From Aminobacter sp. HY435 (GTDB lineage Bacteria > Pseudomonadota > Alphaproteobacteria > Rhizobiales > Rhizobiaceae): a DNA stretch of 64,000 bases. The translations under genes were made by a program, and so were the position numbers. Below, piece after piece: positions 37,098 to 45,724 of this stretch. The notes under the pieces are model-generated. The model saw only the letters and a list, made by a program, of their open reading frames with translations, did not search any database and was not told the origin of the DNA. The stretch covers positions 124,001 through 188,000 of the forward strand of contig NZ_JANKZL010000011.1 of the NCBI RefSeq assembly GCF_027568395.1, in the 5' to 3' direction. Position 1 is the first letter of the stretch. Each line of letters begins with the position of its first letter.

Positions 37098-37468
37098 GCT
37101 GCCTCTTTTCCGGGGAAAAATGCGCCAATCGGACGCAATTCGTAAGAGCCGCCACCAGGATTGGCGTCCGCCAGGTCCTTGGCCACGGCGACGGCGTCGT
37201 CGAGCGTCTCGCAGTCGACGACATAGAAACCAAGGAACTGTTCCTTGGTTTCGGCGAAGGGACCGTCGATGACCAGCGGCTCGTCGCTGGTCTTGCGCAG
37301 GGTGGTCGCGGCGGTCGTCGGCATTAGCCTGGCCACCGGTCCGAGCCTGCCCTGGTCGCGCAGCTTGCCGGTCACCACCTGGAGACGGGCCATCACCTCG
37401 TCGTCCTGCTCCTTGGACCAGGCGCAGACGACGTCTTCGTTGTTGTAGCAAAGGATGGCGTAGAGCAT
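37094..37468 (-). CDS. YciI/DGPF-domain protein, partner of the ECF42 sigma factor
   Basis: 124 residues from ATG at 37468 (AAGGAAACG upstream). The DGPF motif itself is present in LVIDGPFAETKEQFLGFYVVDC, with MLYAILCYNNED at the start. DGPF proteins are small ferredoxin-like alpha/beta proteins usually encoded with ECF42 sigma factors; one may sense a signal or be the target of control. The gene overlaps the sigma factor by 4 bases and has an ECF-like promoter 24 bases upstream. Confidence 0.9.
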   Translation of the reverse strand: MLYAILCYNNEDVVCAWSKEQDDEVMARLQVVTGKLRDQGRLGPVARLMPTTAATTLRKTSDEPLVIDGPFAETKEQFLGFYVVDCETLDDAVAVAKDLADANPGGGSYELRPIGAFFPGKEAA

Positions 37469-37491
37469 CTGTTCGTTTCCTTCATGTCTAG

Positions 37492-37518
37492 GACGAACAG
37501 ATATGTGCATTGCCGACA
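37492..37518 (-). promoter_or_regulatory. Candidate ECF42-type promoter for the DGPF-sigma operon
   Basis: On the minus strand TGTCGG (37513-37518), a 17-base spacer and CGTC (37492-37495) match the TGTCGA / CGTC type of elements reported for ECF42 sigma factors, apart from one base. The -10 end is 24 bases before the start codon. Confidence 0.5.
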
Positions 37519-37603
37519 GACCATCGGCAATTTTTTTGTCGCGGGCGTGGCCAACTTTGACGTCGGGGCAGGCACCCCCAACCTTTTATCGCTGAGACTG
37601 GCA

Positions 37604-37723
37604 TACCCCACCCCTACAAGGGGGCGGGGACCTGACTGCGTTGAGTTCGAACTTTCAGCAGTCTGGGATCATGCGACGACGGCATCCCCTCCTCCTTGTG
37701 GGCAGGGGCCAGGGGTGGGGGTA
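37604..37723. repeat. Palindromic intergenic repeat between the FAD reductase and DGPF genes
   Basis: TACCCCACCCCTACAAGGGG (37604-37623) and CCTTGTGGGCAGGGGCCAGG onward (37694-37723) are imperfect inverted arms of the same ACCCC...CAAGGGGG family seen at 41831 and 48232. Confidence 0.75.
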
Positions 37724-37753
37724 TCGCGTCCGCGCTTGAACCCGAAGCCGCCT

Positions 37754-38989
37754 TCAGCCTTGCTGCGGCAGCGCGGCAAGTGCGGCCTTCAGCGCCTCCG
37801 CTCCGCTGGCAACCATCTCGGCGGTCGGCGAGAAGCCGAGGCCGAGCATCTTGCGGCCAAGCATGTGGTCGGCCGGGCGGTTGACGGATTCGATCGCCGC
37901 CAGCCGGTCACCGGCAAAATGGAACACCGAGAAGCGGTTTTCCGACGGGTCGCCCGACAGGATCTGGCGGTCACTGCCGGTGGTAAGACCAACCATCTGC
38001 AGCTTCATGTCGCCGATGTCTGACCAGAACCACGGCACCGCGGCATAGTCACCGGGGTGACCGACGATGGTGCGGGCGGCAAGCTTGGACTGGTCGGTGG
38101 CGTTCTGCACGGATTCAAGGCGCACGTCGGCGCCGGTCTGCCAGTGGCAGTAGCTGGCGTTGTCGCCGACGGCGAGAATGTCCGGTGCCGAACTGCGCAT
38201 CGCAGTGTCGACCCGGATGCCGTTGGCGATGGCGATGCCGGCGGCTTCGGCGAGCTCGACATTGGGCACCACGCCGATGCCGACGATCACCATGCCAGCC
38301 GGCAAACGCTCTCCCGTCGAGGTCAGCACGCCGGCGACATGACCATTTTCGCCCTCGATCCGCTCGATCGTGGTCTTGAGCAGGATGCGGATGCCAGTGG
38401 CCTCCAGGCGCTTGCGGACATGCTCGGCGATCAGCGGCGCAACGGCGCGGCCAAGCAGGCGATCGAGCGCCTCGACCACGGTGACGCGGCGGCCGCCGGC
38501 GGCAAGCGTTGCGGCGATCTCAAGGCCGATGAAGCCGCCGCCGATGACGACGACGTCCTCGCAGGCGGCGCTGTGCTCGCGGATCAGGCGGGCATCGGCC
38601 ACCGAGCGCAGCGACAGCACGCCGGTGAGGTCAGCGCCAGGGAGCGGCAGGGCGCGCGGGCGCGAGCCGGTGGCCAGGATCAGGTGGTCGTAGGCCAGCT
38701 CGCCGCCGCCGGAAAGCGCCAGGCGCCGTGCCGTGGCATCGATGCGCTCGACCAGCGTTCCCGGGCGGAAATCGATGGAATGGCCGGTGTAGAATACTTC
38801 GCCGCGCAGCAGCTGCGGCTGGGCGGCGCCGTCCTTGATGAAGGTCTTCGACAGCGGCGGCTTGTGGTACGGCAGTTCCTTTTCGTCGCCAACGAGCAGC
38901 ACCGGGCCGTCATAGCCCTCCTCGCGCAAGCTCGCTGCGGCTTGCACCCCGGCATGGCCCGCGCCGACAATAACCACACCGTTCTTCAT
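37754..38989 (-). CDS. FAD-dependent ferredoxin/rubredoxin reductase-type oxidoreductase
   Basis: 411 residues from ATG at 38989. Two dinucleotide folds are present: GVVIVGAGHAGVQAAASLRE at the start for FAD and DVVVIGGGFIGLEIAATLAA near residue 145 for NAD(P)H. The C-terminal AVPWFWSDIGDMKLQMVGL matches the reductase C domain of putidaredoxin/rhodocoxin reductase-like enzymes. These pass electrons from NADH to a [2Fe-2S] ferredoxin, for example for a P450 or dioxygenase. No ferredoxin gene adjoins. The upstream frame to 39199 has no supporting features. Confidence 0.9.
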   Translation of the reverse strand: MKNGVVIVGAGHAGVQAAASLREEGYDGPVLLVGDEKELPYHKPPLSKTFIKDGAAQPQLLRGEVFYTGHSIDFRPGTLVERIDATARRLALSGGGELAYDHLILATGSRPRALPLPGADLTGVLSLRSVADARLIREHSAACEDVVVIGGGFIGLEIAATLAAGGRRVTVVEALDRLLGRAVAPLIAEHVRKRLEATGIRILLKTTIERIEGENGHVAGVLTSTGERLPAGMVIVGIGVVPNVELAEAAGIAIANGIRVDTAMRSSAPDILAVGDNASYCHWQTGADVRLESVQNATDQSKLAARTIVGHPGDYAAVPWFWSDIGDMKLQMVGLTTGSDRQILSGDPSENRFSVFHFAGDRLAAIESVNRPADHMLGRKMLGLGFSPTAEMVASGAEALKAALAALPQQG

Positions 38990-39590
38990 GCCAGCCTCAC
39001 TGTTGGGACGTCCCCTGGCAGATGGCCGCTGGCCCCTGCCGCCACAAGGGCCAAGGATTGATTTTTGGGTGACAGCCAGACGCCGGGCTGTCAAGCGCCC
39101 CTTGCGTCTGGCGGATCCGGACCGGACGATCGGCCGGTACGCGTTGTCGCAGGCATCGGCGAGCGCCATGCGCACGTGTGCGCCGTCGCTGCTCGACAAA
39201 TCAATGAGTTGGCTGCCATCAAACTGGATAAAATCAGTTTAGAATAATTCTAAATGATTGATCCCACTACACTTTTCAGCGGAATCGCGTTGACTTTTGC
39301 AGTCACAACGCTTTTATGGCCTCGTGCTTAGAGCACCTGTCTTTGATGTCTGGGCCTTTAACCCTTTCGATTGGAGCCTACCGGGTGCCTGCTTTCGTCG
39401 AACCGCGCGGTGGCGTGGACACAGTGCAGCTGGTCGCGGCGTCCCGAGCGGGGTCGTGCGGTTGGCGCAGCGAAACAGCAGGACGTCCCCTGAGCTTCCC
39501 TTCGAATCTTGTGCGGCCGGCCCGGTTATCAATGCCTGCGCTACGGTTTTTCGCGCGATGTCGCGCCATTGGCTTACTGAGGAGACGCCC
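38990..39590. other. Long divergent intergenic region holding an Irr box
   Basis: About 600 bases separate the FAD reductase and imelysin genes. The part 39238-39317 contains the Irr box and a promoter-like TTGACT (39290-39295), 16 bases, TTTTAT (39312-39317). The stretch 39318-39590 is either a long 5' leader or a remnant; open frames there have no recognisable product. Confidence 0.6.
39238..39254. promoter_or_regulatory. Irr box (iron control element)
   Basis: TTTAGAATAATTCTAAA is a perfect 7-3-7 palindrome and matches the Irr (ICE) consensus TTTAGAA-NNN-TTCTAAA of Rhizobiales. It lies 35 bases upstream of a promoter-like TTGACT and 336 bases before the imelysin ATG, in front of an operon of iron genes. 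Irr acts under low iron and haem; whether it activates or represses here depends on spacing to the true start site. Confidence 0.88.
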
Positions 39591-40895
39591 ATGCCTTCAA
39601 CCTTTTCGCGCTCGCGGCATCTCGGCAGGCTCAGCGCCATTGCCGCGACGACAGCGCTGACCGCGGCGATCTTCGTGCTGCCGGCCAAGGCCGAGAGCGA
39701 TCCGAAGGCCGTTCTGACCACCTATTCCGACATCGCGCTGGCCAAGTACGAAGACTCGCTGTCCACCGCCAAGGCGCTGGATGCTGCGATCGAGGCGCTG
39801 ACCGCCAAGCCCTCGGCCGAGACGCTGAATGCGGCGCGCGATGCGTGGAAGGCGGCGCGCATCCCTTACCAGCAGACCGAAGTCTACCGCTTCGGCAACT
39901 CGATCGTCGACGACTGGGAAGGCCGCGTCAACGCATGGCCGCTCGATGAAGGCCTGATCGACTATGTCGACAAGAGCTACGGCACCGAGTCGGACGAGAA
40001 CACGCTCTACACGGCCAATGTGATCGCCAACCCGTCGATCGAGATCAACGGCCAGAAGGTCGACGCCTCCAGGATCACGCCCGAGTTCCTCTCCGGCACG
40101 CTGCAGGAAGCAGGTGGCATCGAGGCCAATGTGGCGACCGGCTATCACGCGATCGAGTTTCTGCTGTGGGGCCAGGACCTGAACGGCACGGGCGCCGGTG
40201 CTGGCAACCGTCCCTTCACCGATTACGACACCGCCAACTGCACCGGCGGCAATTGCGACCGCCGCGCCCAGTATCTGAATGCCGCTTCCGACCTGCTGGT
40301 CGCCGATCTCGAAGAGATGGTCGGCAACTGGACGGCCGACGGCGCCGCCCGCAAGGCGCTGCTCGAGGGCGACGCCAAGACCGGCATCGCTACCATCCTG
40401 ACCGGCATGGGCTCGCTGTCTTATGGCGAGCTGGCGGGTGAGCGCATGAAGCTCGGCCTTTTGCTGCACGATCCGGAAGAAGAGCACGACTGCTTCTCCG
40501 ACAACACGCACATCTCGCACCTGTATGACGCTGTAGGTATCCGCAACGCCTACAAGGGCAGCTACAAGCGCGTCGACGGTTCGACCGTCTCGGGTCCTTC
40601 GGTCTCCGACATGGCCAAGGAAGCGGACGCTGCGCTCGACACCGAGCTGTCGGGCAAGCTGGACGCCACCGTCTCGAAGATGGAAGCGATCCAGGCCCGC
40701 GCCGTTGCCGGCGAGGCCTACGACCAGCAGATCGGCGAAGGCAATGCCGAGGGCAATGCCACCGTGCAGGCGGCAATCGACGCACTGGTCGACCAGACCA
40801 AGTCGATCGAACGCGCGGTTGCTGCCCTCAAGCTCGATGCAATCGCCTTCGAGGGCTCGGACAGCCTCGATTCGCCCGACAAGGTCTTCCAGTGA
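39591..40895 (+). CDS. Imelysin-family periplasmic iron-regulated protein (IrpA-like)
   Basis: 434 residues from ATG at 39591 (GAGGAGA upstream). The signal peptide ends near residue 35 (IFVLPAKAES). The imelysin signature GxHxxE is intact in GYHAIEFLLWG (residues 184-194). Imelysins are helical periplasmic proteins induced by iron limitation and thought to bind metal through this motif. It is the first gene of the iron operon, after the Irr box. A stem-loop follows, separating it from bfd and bfr. Confidence 0.92.
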   Translation: MPSTFSRSRHLGRLSAIAATTALTAAIFVLPAKAESDPKAVLTTYSDIALAKYEDSLSTAKALDAAIEALTAKPSAETLNAARDAWKAARIPYQQTEVYRFGNSIVDDWEGRVNAWPLDEGLIDYVDKSYGTESDENTLYTANVIANPSIEINGQKVDASRITPEFLSGTLQEAGGIEANVATGYHAIEFLLWGQDLNGTGAGAGNRPFTDYDTANCTGGNCDRRAQYLNAASDLLVADLEEMVGNWTADGAARKALLEGDAKTGIATILTGMGSLSYGELAGERMKLGLLLHDPEEEHDCFSDNTHISHLYDAVGIRNAYKGSYKRVDGSTVSGPSVSDMAKEADAALDTELSGKLDATVSKMEAIQARAVAGEAYDQQIGEGNAEGNATVQAAIDALVDQTKSIERAVAALKLDAIAFEGSDSLDSPDKVFQ

Positions 40896-40926
40896 GGGCG
40901 CGCAACGCCTAAATTTCTCTAGCCAA

Positions 40927-40953
40927 ACGGCGCGCCAAAAGGGAGCGCGCCGT
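40927..40953 (+). terminator. Stem-loop after the first imelysin gene
   Basis: ACGGCGCGC (40927-40935) and GCGCGCCGT (40945-40953) form a 9-base stem with a 9-base loop; no clear U-tract. It may attenuate transcription into bfd-bfr or mark an operon boundary. Confidence 0.5.
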
Positions 40954-40974
40954 CAGCCACGGTCATTCGAAACC

Positions 40975-41286
40975 ATGCTTATTTGCCATTGCAATCTCAT
41001 CACCCAAAAGGAGATCGAAGACACAATCGTCGAGCTTTTGGACCGGGACCCGTGGACACTGATCGTGCCCGCGAAGGTTTATCATACGCTTCAGAAGCGA
41101 GGACGTTGTTGCGGCTGCTTCCCAAATGTGGTCGAAACGATCATTCGGGTCACCGAAGCCTACCACGCTCGTTCGGAAGCGGGTGGCATGGATGTCGTTT
41201 CACACCTGGACCGCGTCAGAGAGTTGCGCGTTCAATTTGGGAGCAAGGCAAATGAAGGGCGAAAAACAGGTCATCGAGCGGCTTAA
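40975..41286 (+). CDS. bfd: Bacterioferritin-associated ferredoxin-type (2Fe-2S) protein
   Basis: 103 residues from ATG at 40975. [18 protein letters not shown] provides the CxC pair and [16 protein letters not shown] the CxxC pair of the BFD [2Fe-2S] fold. Bfd donates electrons to bacterioferritin to release stored iron as Fe2+. It is longer than the common 60-90 residues, with an extra basic C-terminal tail that overlaps the bacterioferritin start by 35 bases. The overlap and adjacency indicate coupled expression. Confidence 0.88.
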   Translation: MLICHCNLITQKEIEDTIVELLDRDPWTLIVPAKVYHTLQKRGRCCGCFPNVVETIIRVTEAYHARSEAGGMDVVSHLDRVRELRVQFGSKANEGRKTGHRAA

Positions 41287-41737
41287 CGAGGCTCTGTTCC
41301 TCGAACTTGGCGCTGTAAACCAGTATTGGTTGCACTATCGCCTGCTTGAGGACTGGGGCTACGGCAAGCTCGCGAAGAAGGAACGCGAGGAATCCATCGA
41401 AGAAATGCACCACGCCGACAAGCTTGTCGCGCGCATCATCTTCCTTGAAGGCCACCCGAACCTCCAGTCCGTATCGCCGCTGCGCATCGGCCAGAACGTC
41501 AAGGAAGTGCTCGAGAGCGATCTCGCAGGCGAGTATGACGCCCGCACCTCCTACAAGAAATCACGGGACATCTGCTCCCAGCATGGCGACTACGTCACCA
41601 TGAAGCTCTTCGAGGAGCTGCTCGCCGACGAGGAAGGCCATATCGACTTCCTCGAGACCCAGTTGCAGCTGCTCAACGAGATCGGCGAAGAGAAGTACGG
41701 CCAGCTCAACGCCGAGACCGCTGACAAGGCCGAATAG
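41252..41737 (+). CDS. bfr: Bacterioferritin
   Basis: 161 residues from ATG at 41252 (GGGAGCAAGG upstream). Ferroxidase residues are in place: Glu in [20 protein letters not shown] (Glu and His, with Met as the haem ligand) and [12 protein letters not shown]. It forms the 24-subunit haem-containing iron store. The 5' end lies inside bfd, and the di-heme oxidoreductase gene starts 11 bases after the stop. Placing an iron store among low-iron uptake-type genes under an Irr box is noteworthy. Confidence 0.95.
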   Translation: MKGEKQVIERLNEALFLELGAVNQYWLHYRLLEDWGYGKLAKKEREESIEEMHHADKLVARIIFLEGHPNLQSVSPLRIGQNVKEVLESDLAGEYDARTSYKKSRDICSQHGDYVTMKLFEELLADEEGHIDFLETQLQLLNEIGEEKYGQLNAETADKAE

Positions 41738-41748
41738 GACATGCCGGA

Positions 41749-43515
41749 ATGCGGCGCACTTTTCTGACTCTGCGCCGCGCCTTGGCGGGTGCGCCCGCCC
41801 TCGACATTCCGGCCATTGCCTCTGAAGGCACCCCCACCCCTAACCCCTCCCCACAAGGGGGAGGGCGACAGGTTTTCGACACGTCCGACCGAACCAGTAC
41901 GTACACGTCACCTAAAGGCGTCGCCACGGGATCCCCCTCCCCCTTGTGGGGAGGGGCTAGGGGTGGGGGTATCCTGCCGGGTACTGCGCGCCTCGCAGTT
42001 TGGGGTCTGTTCGCGACCACGCTCACGCTGTTGGCCACGGGCCACGCCTTCGCCAATGACGTGCTCGCGCTTCCCACCGAACGCAGCGACCTGATCCCCA
42101 AGGACAAGGCGCGCGTCGAAAAGATCGTCAGGCCGACCACCGACTTCACCAAGCCGGAACAGTTCGAGCGCATGCAGGGCGGCGCCGGCACGTCGCAAAA
42201 GCGCGTCAACCAGGACGCGTTCTCGCACTCCTCAGCCAACATCACCTTCGAGGAAGAAGGCACCTTCAAGCTCGGCAACGGCATGTTCCGCAAGCTGTGG
42301 GTGTCATCGCCCTCCTCGACGCAGGCCTCCGACGGGCTCGGCCCGCTGTTCAACGCGCGCGCCTGCCAGAGCTGCCATCTGAAGGACGGCCGTGGCCATC
42401 CGCCGGAAGGCAACCCCGATGCGACCTCGATGTTCTTCAGGCTCGCCCGCGCAGCCGAGACCGAAGAGGAGAAAGCCGCAGTCGCCGACCGCAAGGCGCG
42501 AAACTTCCCCGACCCGGTCTATGGCGCGCAGTTCCAGGACCTGGCCGTGCCCGGGCTGGCCGGCGAAGGCCGCATGGTCATCTCCTATGAAGAGGTGCCG
42601 GTCACGCTGGGCGACGGCACCATATTGTCGCTGCGCAAGCCAAGCTATTCAGTCGCTGATCTCGGCTACGGGCCGATGGATCCCAGGACAACGCTGTCGC
42701 CACGCGTCACGCCACAGATGATCGGGCTCGGCCTTGTCGAGCAGATCCACCCCGCCGACATTCTTGCCAAAGCCGATCCGAACGACAGGGACGGCGACGG
42801 TATCTCCGGCAAGGCCTCGATCGTGCGCGACGGCAAGAGCGGCGGGCTGACGCTTGGCCGCTTCGGCTGGAAGGCGCAGACACCGTCGATCCGCCAGCAG
42901 TCGGCCGACGCCTTTGCCGGCGACATCGGCATCTCGACGCCTGACGTCGTCCACCACTGGGGCGACTGCACCGAAGCGCAGGCCGATTGCCTGGCGATGC
43001 CGAATGGCGTGCAGGACCGGCTCGGGCCTGTCGAGGCGCCCGATCCGATCATGGACCTCGTCACCTTCTATTCGCAGAACCTGGCCGTTCCGGCGCGGCG
43101 CGACATCGACGACCCGCGGGTGCTGCTCGGCAAGCAGATGTTCTACGAAGCCGGCTGCGCCTCGTGCCACACGCCAAAGTTCGTCACCCGCCGCGACGCG
43201 CCCAACAAGGCGCAGAAGTTCCAGCTGATCTGGCCGTATACCGACTTCTTGCTGCATGACATGGGCGACGGACTGGCCGATGGCCAGCAGGTCGGAGACG
43301 CCTCGGGCAACGAATGGCGCACGCCGCCGCTGTGGGGCGTCGGCCTGACGGAAACCGTCAATGGCCACACCTTCTTCCTGCACGACGGGCGGGCGCGTAA
43401 CCTGACCGAGGCCATCCTGTGGCATGGCGGCGAAGCGCGGGCCGCGCGGGATCGCTTTGCCAATCTTGCCGCCGACGACCGCGCCGCACTCATCAAATTC
43501 CTGGAGTCGCTGTGA
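41749..43515 (+). CDS. Di-heme oxidoreductase (DUF1111, cytochrome c peroxidase-like) of the iron operon
   Basis: 588 residues if started at ATG 41749. Two CxxCH haem c motifs are visible, CQSCH early and CASCH late, so it is a periplasmic dihaem protein. The family is regularly encoded between two imelysin genes in iron-regulated operons. Residues about 28-74 are read through an inverted repeat (PTPNPSPQGGG and PLWGGARGGG are its translation), and the signal-type stretch LAVWGLFATTLTLLATGHAFA lies after it. Either the repeat was inserted in frame into the leader, or translation starts later, for example at TTG 41944 (523 residues). Its stop overlaps the next gene. Confidence 0.85.
   Translation: MRRTFLTLRRALAGAPALDIPAIASEGTPTPNPSPQGGGRQVFDTSDRTSTYTSPKGVATGSPSPLWGGARGGGILPGTARLAVWGLFATTLTLLATGHAFANDVLALPTERSDLIPKDKARVEKIVRPTTDFTKPEQFERMQGGAGTSQKRVNQDAFSHSSANITFEEEGTFKLGNGMFRKLWVSSPSSTQASDGLGPLFNARACQSCHLKDGRGHPPEGNPDATSMFFRLARAAETEEEKAAVADRKARNFPDPVYGAQFQDLAVPGLAGEGRMVISYEEVPVTLGDGTILSLRKPSYSVADLGYGPMDPRTTLSPRVTPQMIGLGLVEQIHPADILAKADPNDRDGDGISGKASIVRDGKSGGLTLGRFGWKAQTPSIRQQSADAFAGDIGISTPDVVHHWGDCTEAQADCLAMPNGVQDRLGPVEAPDPIMDLVTFYSQNLAVPARRDIDDPRVLLGKQMFYEAGCASCHTPKFVTRRDAPNKAQKFQLIWPYTDFLLHDMGDGLADGQQVGDASGNEWRTPPLWGVGLTETVNGHTFFLHDGRARNLTEAILWHGGEARAARDRFANLAADDRAALIKFLESL
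41831..41969. repeat. Inverted repeat inside the 5' coding region of the di-heme oxidoreductase gene
   Basis: Arms 41831-41865 and 41935-41969 (35 bases each) are reverse complements with one mismatch. The sequence belongs to the same dispersed family as those at 37604 and 48232, but here it lies within an open reading frame. Confidence 0.88.
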
Positions 43516-44594
43516 TGACCAGACAAACGCTTGCAGTTGCCCTGGCCATCGGGCTGTCCCTGCCCGCCACGGCAGCCCTTGCCAACGAGGCGTCCGAAAA
43601 GGTCATCGGCAACGCAATCGACGGCTTCATCCGCCCGGCCTACCGTGAGCTGGTCCATTCGACCGGCGCGATGAGCGCCGCGATGCAGAAACTATGCGAG
43701 GCGCCCTCCACCGATCACCTCGAGGCCGCGCGCGAGGCTTTCTCGAAGACTGCGCTAACGTGGTCGGAGATCGAGATCATCCGCTTCGGGCCGATCACCG
43801 AACACAACCGGCTGGAGCGCATGCTGTTCTGGCCCGACCGCAAGGGCACCGGCCTGAAGCAGGTCCAGGCCGCCATCGCCAACGAGGATGCCACCGCCAC
43901 CGACGCCACCAGGCTGGCCGGCAAGAGCGTTGCCATGCAGGGACTGGGAGCACTCGAATTCGTGCTGTTCGGCACCGGCTCCGACGACCTCTCCGGCCCG
44001 CACCCCAGCTATCGCTGCGCCTTTGGCGAGGCGATATCGGGCAACATCGGCATCATCGCGGCCGAGGTCGACGCCGCCTGGCATGACGACAAGGGTTTTG
44101 CCGCGCAGTGGAAGACCCCCGGCGCCAGCAACCCGTTCTACCGCAACGCGACCGAGGCGGTCACCGAACTGCTTGAGGTCTATGTCAACGGACTGGAACT
44201 GGTGCGCGACGTCCGCGTCAACAGCTTCCTCGGCACGGAACCTGCCGCCGACAAGCCCAGGCAAGCGCTCTACTGGCGCTCCGCCGGCACCGGCGCTTCG
44301 CTCGGCGGCAACATATCTGGCATGTCGGCGCTGTTCGACGCGTCGCAGTTCGGCAGCCTGCTGCCGACCGATTCTGCGTGGATCGCGCAGTCCATCGACT
44401 TCGAATTCACCAACGCCAAGACCGCGGCGGCTGGCGCCACCGGCCCCATCGAGGACGTGCTCGGCAACCAAATCAAGCGCGGCAAGCTTTCCTATTTCGG
44501 CGTCGTCACCTCCAGCCTGTCGGAGCTGTTCGGCACGCGGCTGGCCGGCGCGCTCGGCCTGACCGCCGGGTTCTCGTCACTCGACGGCGACTGA
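43515..44594 (+). CDS. Second imelysin-like protein
   Basis: 359 residues, ATG overlapping the previous stop (TGATG). The signal peptide MTRQTLAVALAIGLSLPATA is followed by ALAN/E. The fold-level similarity to imelysin is visible (AFSKTALTWSEIEIIRFGPI), but the metal motif reads GLGALEFVLFG, with Gly in place of the His of GxHxxE. Such variants occur as the second imelysin gene of these operons. It is probably a periplasmic partner of the di-heme protein; metal binding may be changed. Confidence 0.88.
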   Translation: MTRQTLAVALAIGLSLPATAALANEASEKVIGNAIDGFIRPAYRELVHSTGAMSAAMQKLCEAPSTDHLEAAREAFSKTALTWSEIEIIRFGPITEHNRLERMLFWPDRKGTGLKQVQAAIANEDATATDATRLAGKSVAMQGLGALEFVLFGTGSDDLSGPHPSYRCAFGEAISGNIGIIAAEVDAAWHDDKGFAAQWKTPGASNPFYRNATEAVTELLEVYVNGLELVRDVRVNSFLGTEPAADKPRQALYWRSAGTGASLGGNISGMSALFDASQFGSLLPTDSAWIAQSIDFEFTNAKTAAAGATGPIEDVLGNQIKRGKLSYFGVVTSSLSELFGTRLAGALGLTAGFSSLDGD

Positions 44595-44602
44595 GAGCTA
44601 CC

Positions 44603-45712
44603 ATGCGCACGCCCCTGTTCGACCGCCGCGACTTCCTCAAGGCGGCAGGCGCGACCTTCCTGTTGTCGCTTACCCCGGCCAAGCGCGCACTGGCGCTCGA
44701 AACCGACGCAATGTTCGCCACCGCTTACCAAGCAAGAACGGGTGAATACGGCGTCGCCGTGCTGTCCGAGGCGGGCAAGATCCTGCACAGCGTCATCCTG
44801 CCCGAACGAGGCCATGACGTCACCTTCGATCCGATCTCGCGCAAGTCGGTGGTGTTCGCCCGCCAGCCGGGCACTTTCATGATGGTGTTCGACCACACTG
44901 GCAGGGGCAAGCCGCTGACCATCCCGAGCATCGCCGGCCGCCACTATTACGGCCACGGCGTATTCTCGCCCGACGGCGCGCTGCTCTATGTCACCGAAAA
45001 CGACTTCGACAACGCTGCCGGCATGGTCGGCGTCTACGACGCCCGCGACGGCTTCCGCCGCCTCAGCGAGTTCCCGACCCATGGCGTCGGCCCGCATGAA
45101 CTGATCCTGCTCGGCGACGGCAAGACGCTTGCGATCTGCAACGGCGGCATCGAGACCCATCCCGATTTCGGCCGCGCCAAGCTCAACATCCCGACGATGA
45201 AGCCATCCTTCGTGCTGGTCGACCGCATATCAGGCGACCTGCTCGAGAAGCACGAACTGCCTGAAAAGCTTCACCAATTGTCGATCCGCCACATGGACAT
45301 CGACGCTCAGGGCACAGTCTGGTTCGGCTGCCAGCACGAGGGCCCGGCCAGCGAAACGCCGCTGTTGGTCGGCCGCGCCGTGCGCGGCAAGGAGCTGGAA
45401 ATGCTCGACATGCCGGAGGACCTGCTCGGCGGTTTCCGCAACTATATCGGTTCGGTGGCCGCCAATCGCGAGGCCGGCCTGATCGCCGTGTCCTCGCCGC
45501 AGGGCAACATCTGGGCGACGATCGAGGCAGCAAGCGGCAAGGTTGTGGCGAGGAACGATCTGGTCGAGGTGTGCGGGCTCGCGCCCGACCGCGACGGCTT
45601 TCTTGCCACGACAGGCGCCGGCAAGGTCGTCGAGCCCGACGGCAAGCAGACCGACGATCCCGAGCATGTCTGGGATAATCACATGCTGCGCATCGACCTG
45701 CAAAATACGTAA
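44603..45712 (+). CDS. DUF1513 protein with Tat signal, last gene of the iron operon
   Basis: 369 residues from ATG at 44603. A twin-arginine signal (RRDFLKAAGATFLLSL, cleavage after ALA near residue 32) directs folded export. The mature part looks like a beta-propeller: GHGVFSPDGALLYVTEND, HGVGPHELILLGDGKTLAICNGG and VCGLAPDRDGFLATTGAGKV. DUF1513 regularly ends imelysin / di-heme oxidoreductase operons; its job is unknown. It converges with phnN, 12 bases apart. Confidence 0.88.
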   Translation: MRTPLFDRRDFLKAAGATFLLSLTPAKRALALETDAMFATAYQARTGEYGVAVLSEAGKILHSVILPERGHDVTFDPISRKSVVFARQPGTFMMVFDHTGRGKPLTIPSIAGRHYYGHGVFSPDGALLYVTENDFDNAAGMVGVYDARDGFRRLSEFPTHGVGPHELILLGDGKTLAICNGGIETHPDFGRAKLNIPTMKPSFVLVDRISGDLLEKHELPEKLHQLSIRHMDIDAQGTVWFGCQHEGPASETPLLVGRAVRGKELEMLDMPEDLLGGFRNYIGSVAANREAGLIAVSSPQGNIWATIEAASGKVVARNDLVEVCGLAPDRDGFLATTGAGKVVEPDGKQTDDPEHVWDNHMLRIDLQNT

Positions 45713-45724
45713 GTTGTTACTTAC

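Noticed and set aside
34516-37233. 905-residue open frame on the minus strand
   Set aside because: Shadow frame covering the ECF sigma factor in another phase and the DUF2189 gene in antisense; no protein family character.
39297-39590. Possible 98-residue N-terminal extension of the imelysin protein
   Set aside because: It lacks protein-like features and the ATG at 39591 has a good ribosome site followed by a signal peptide.
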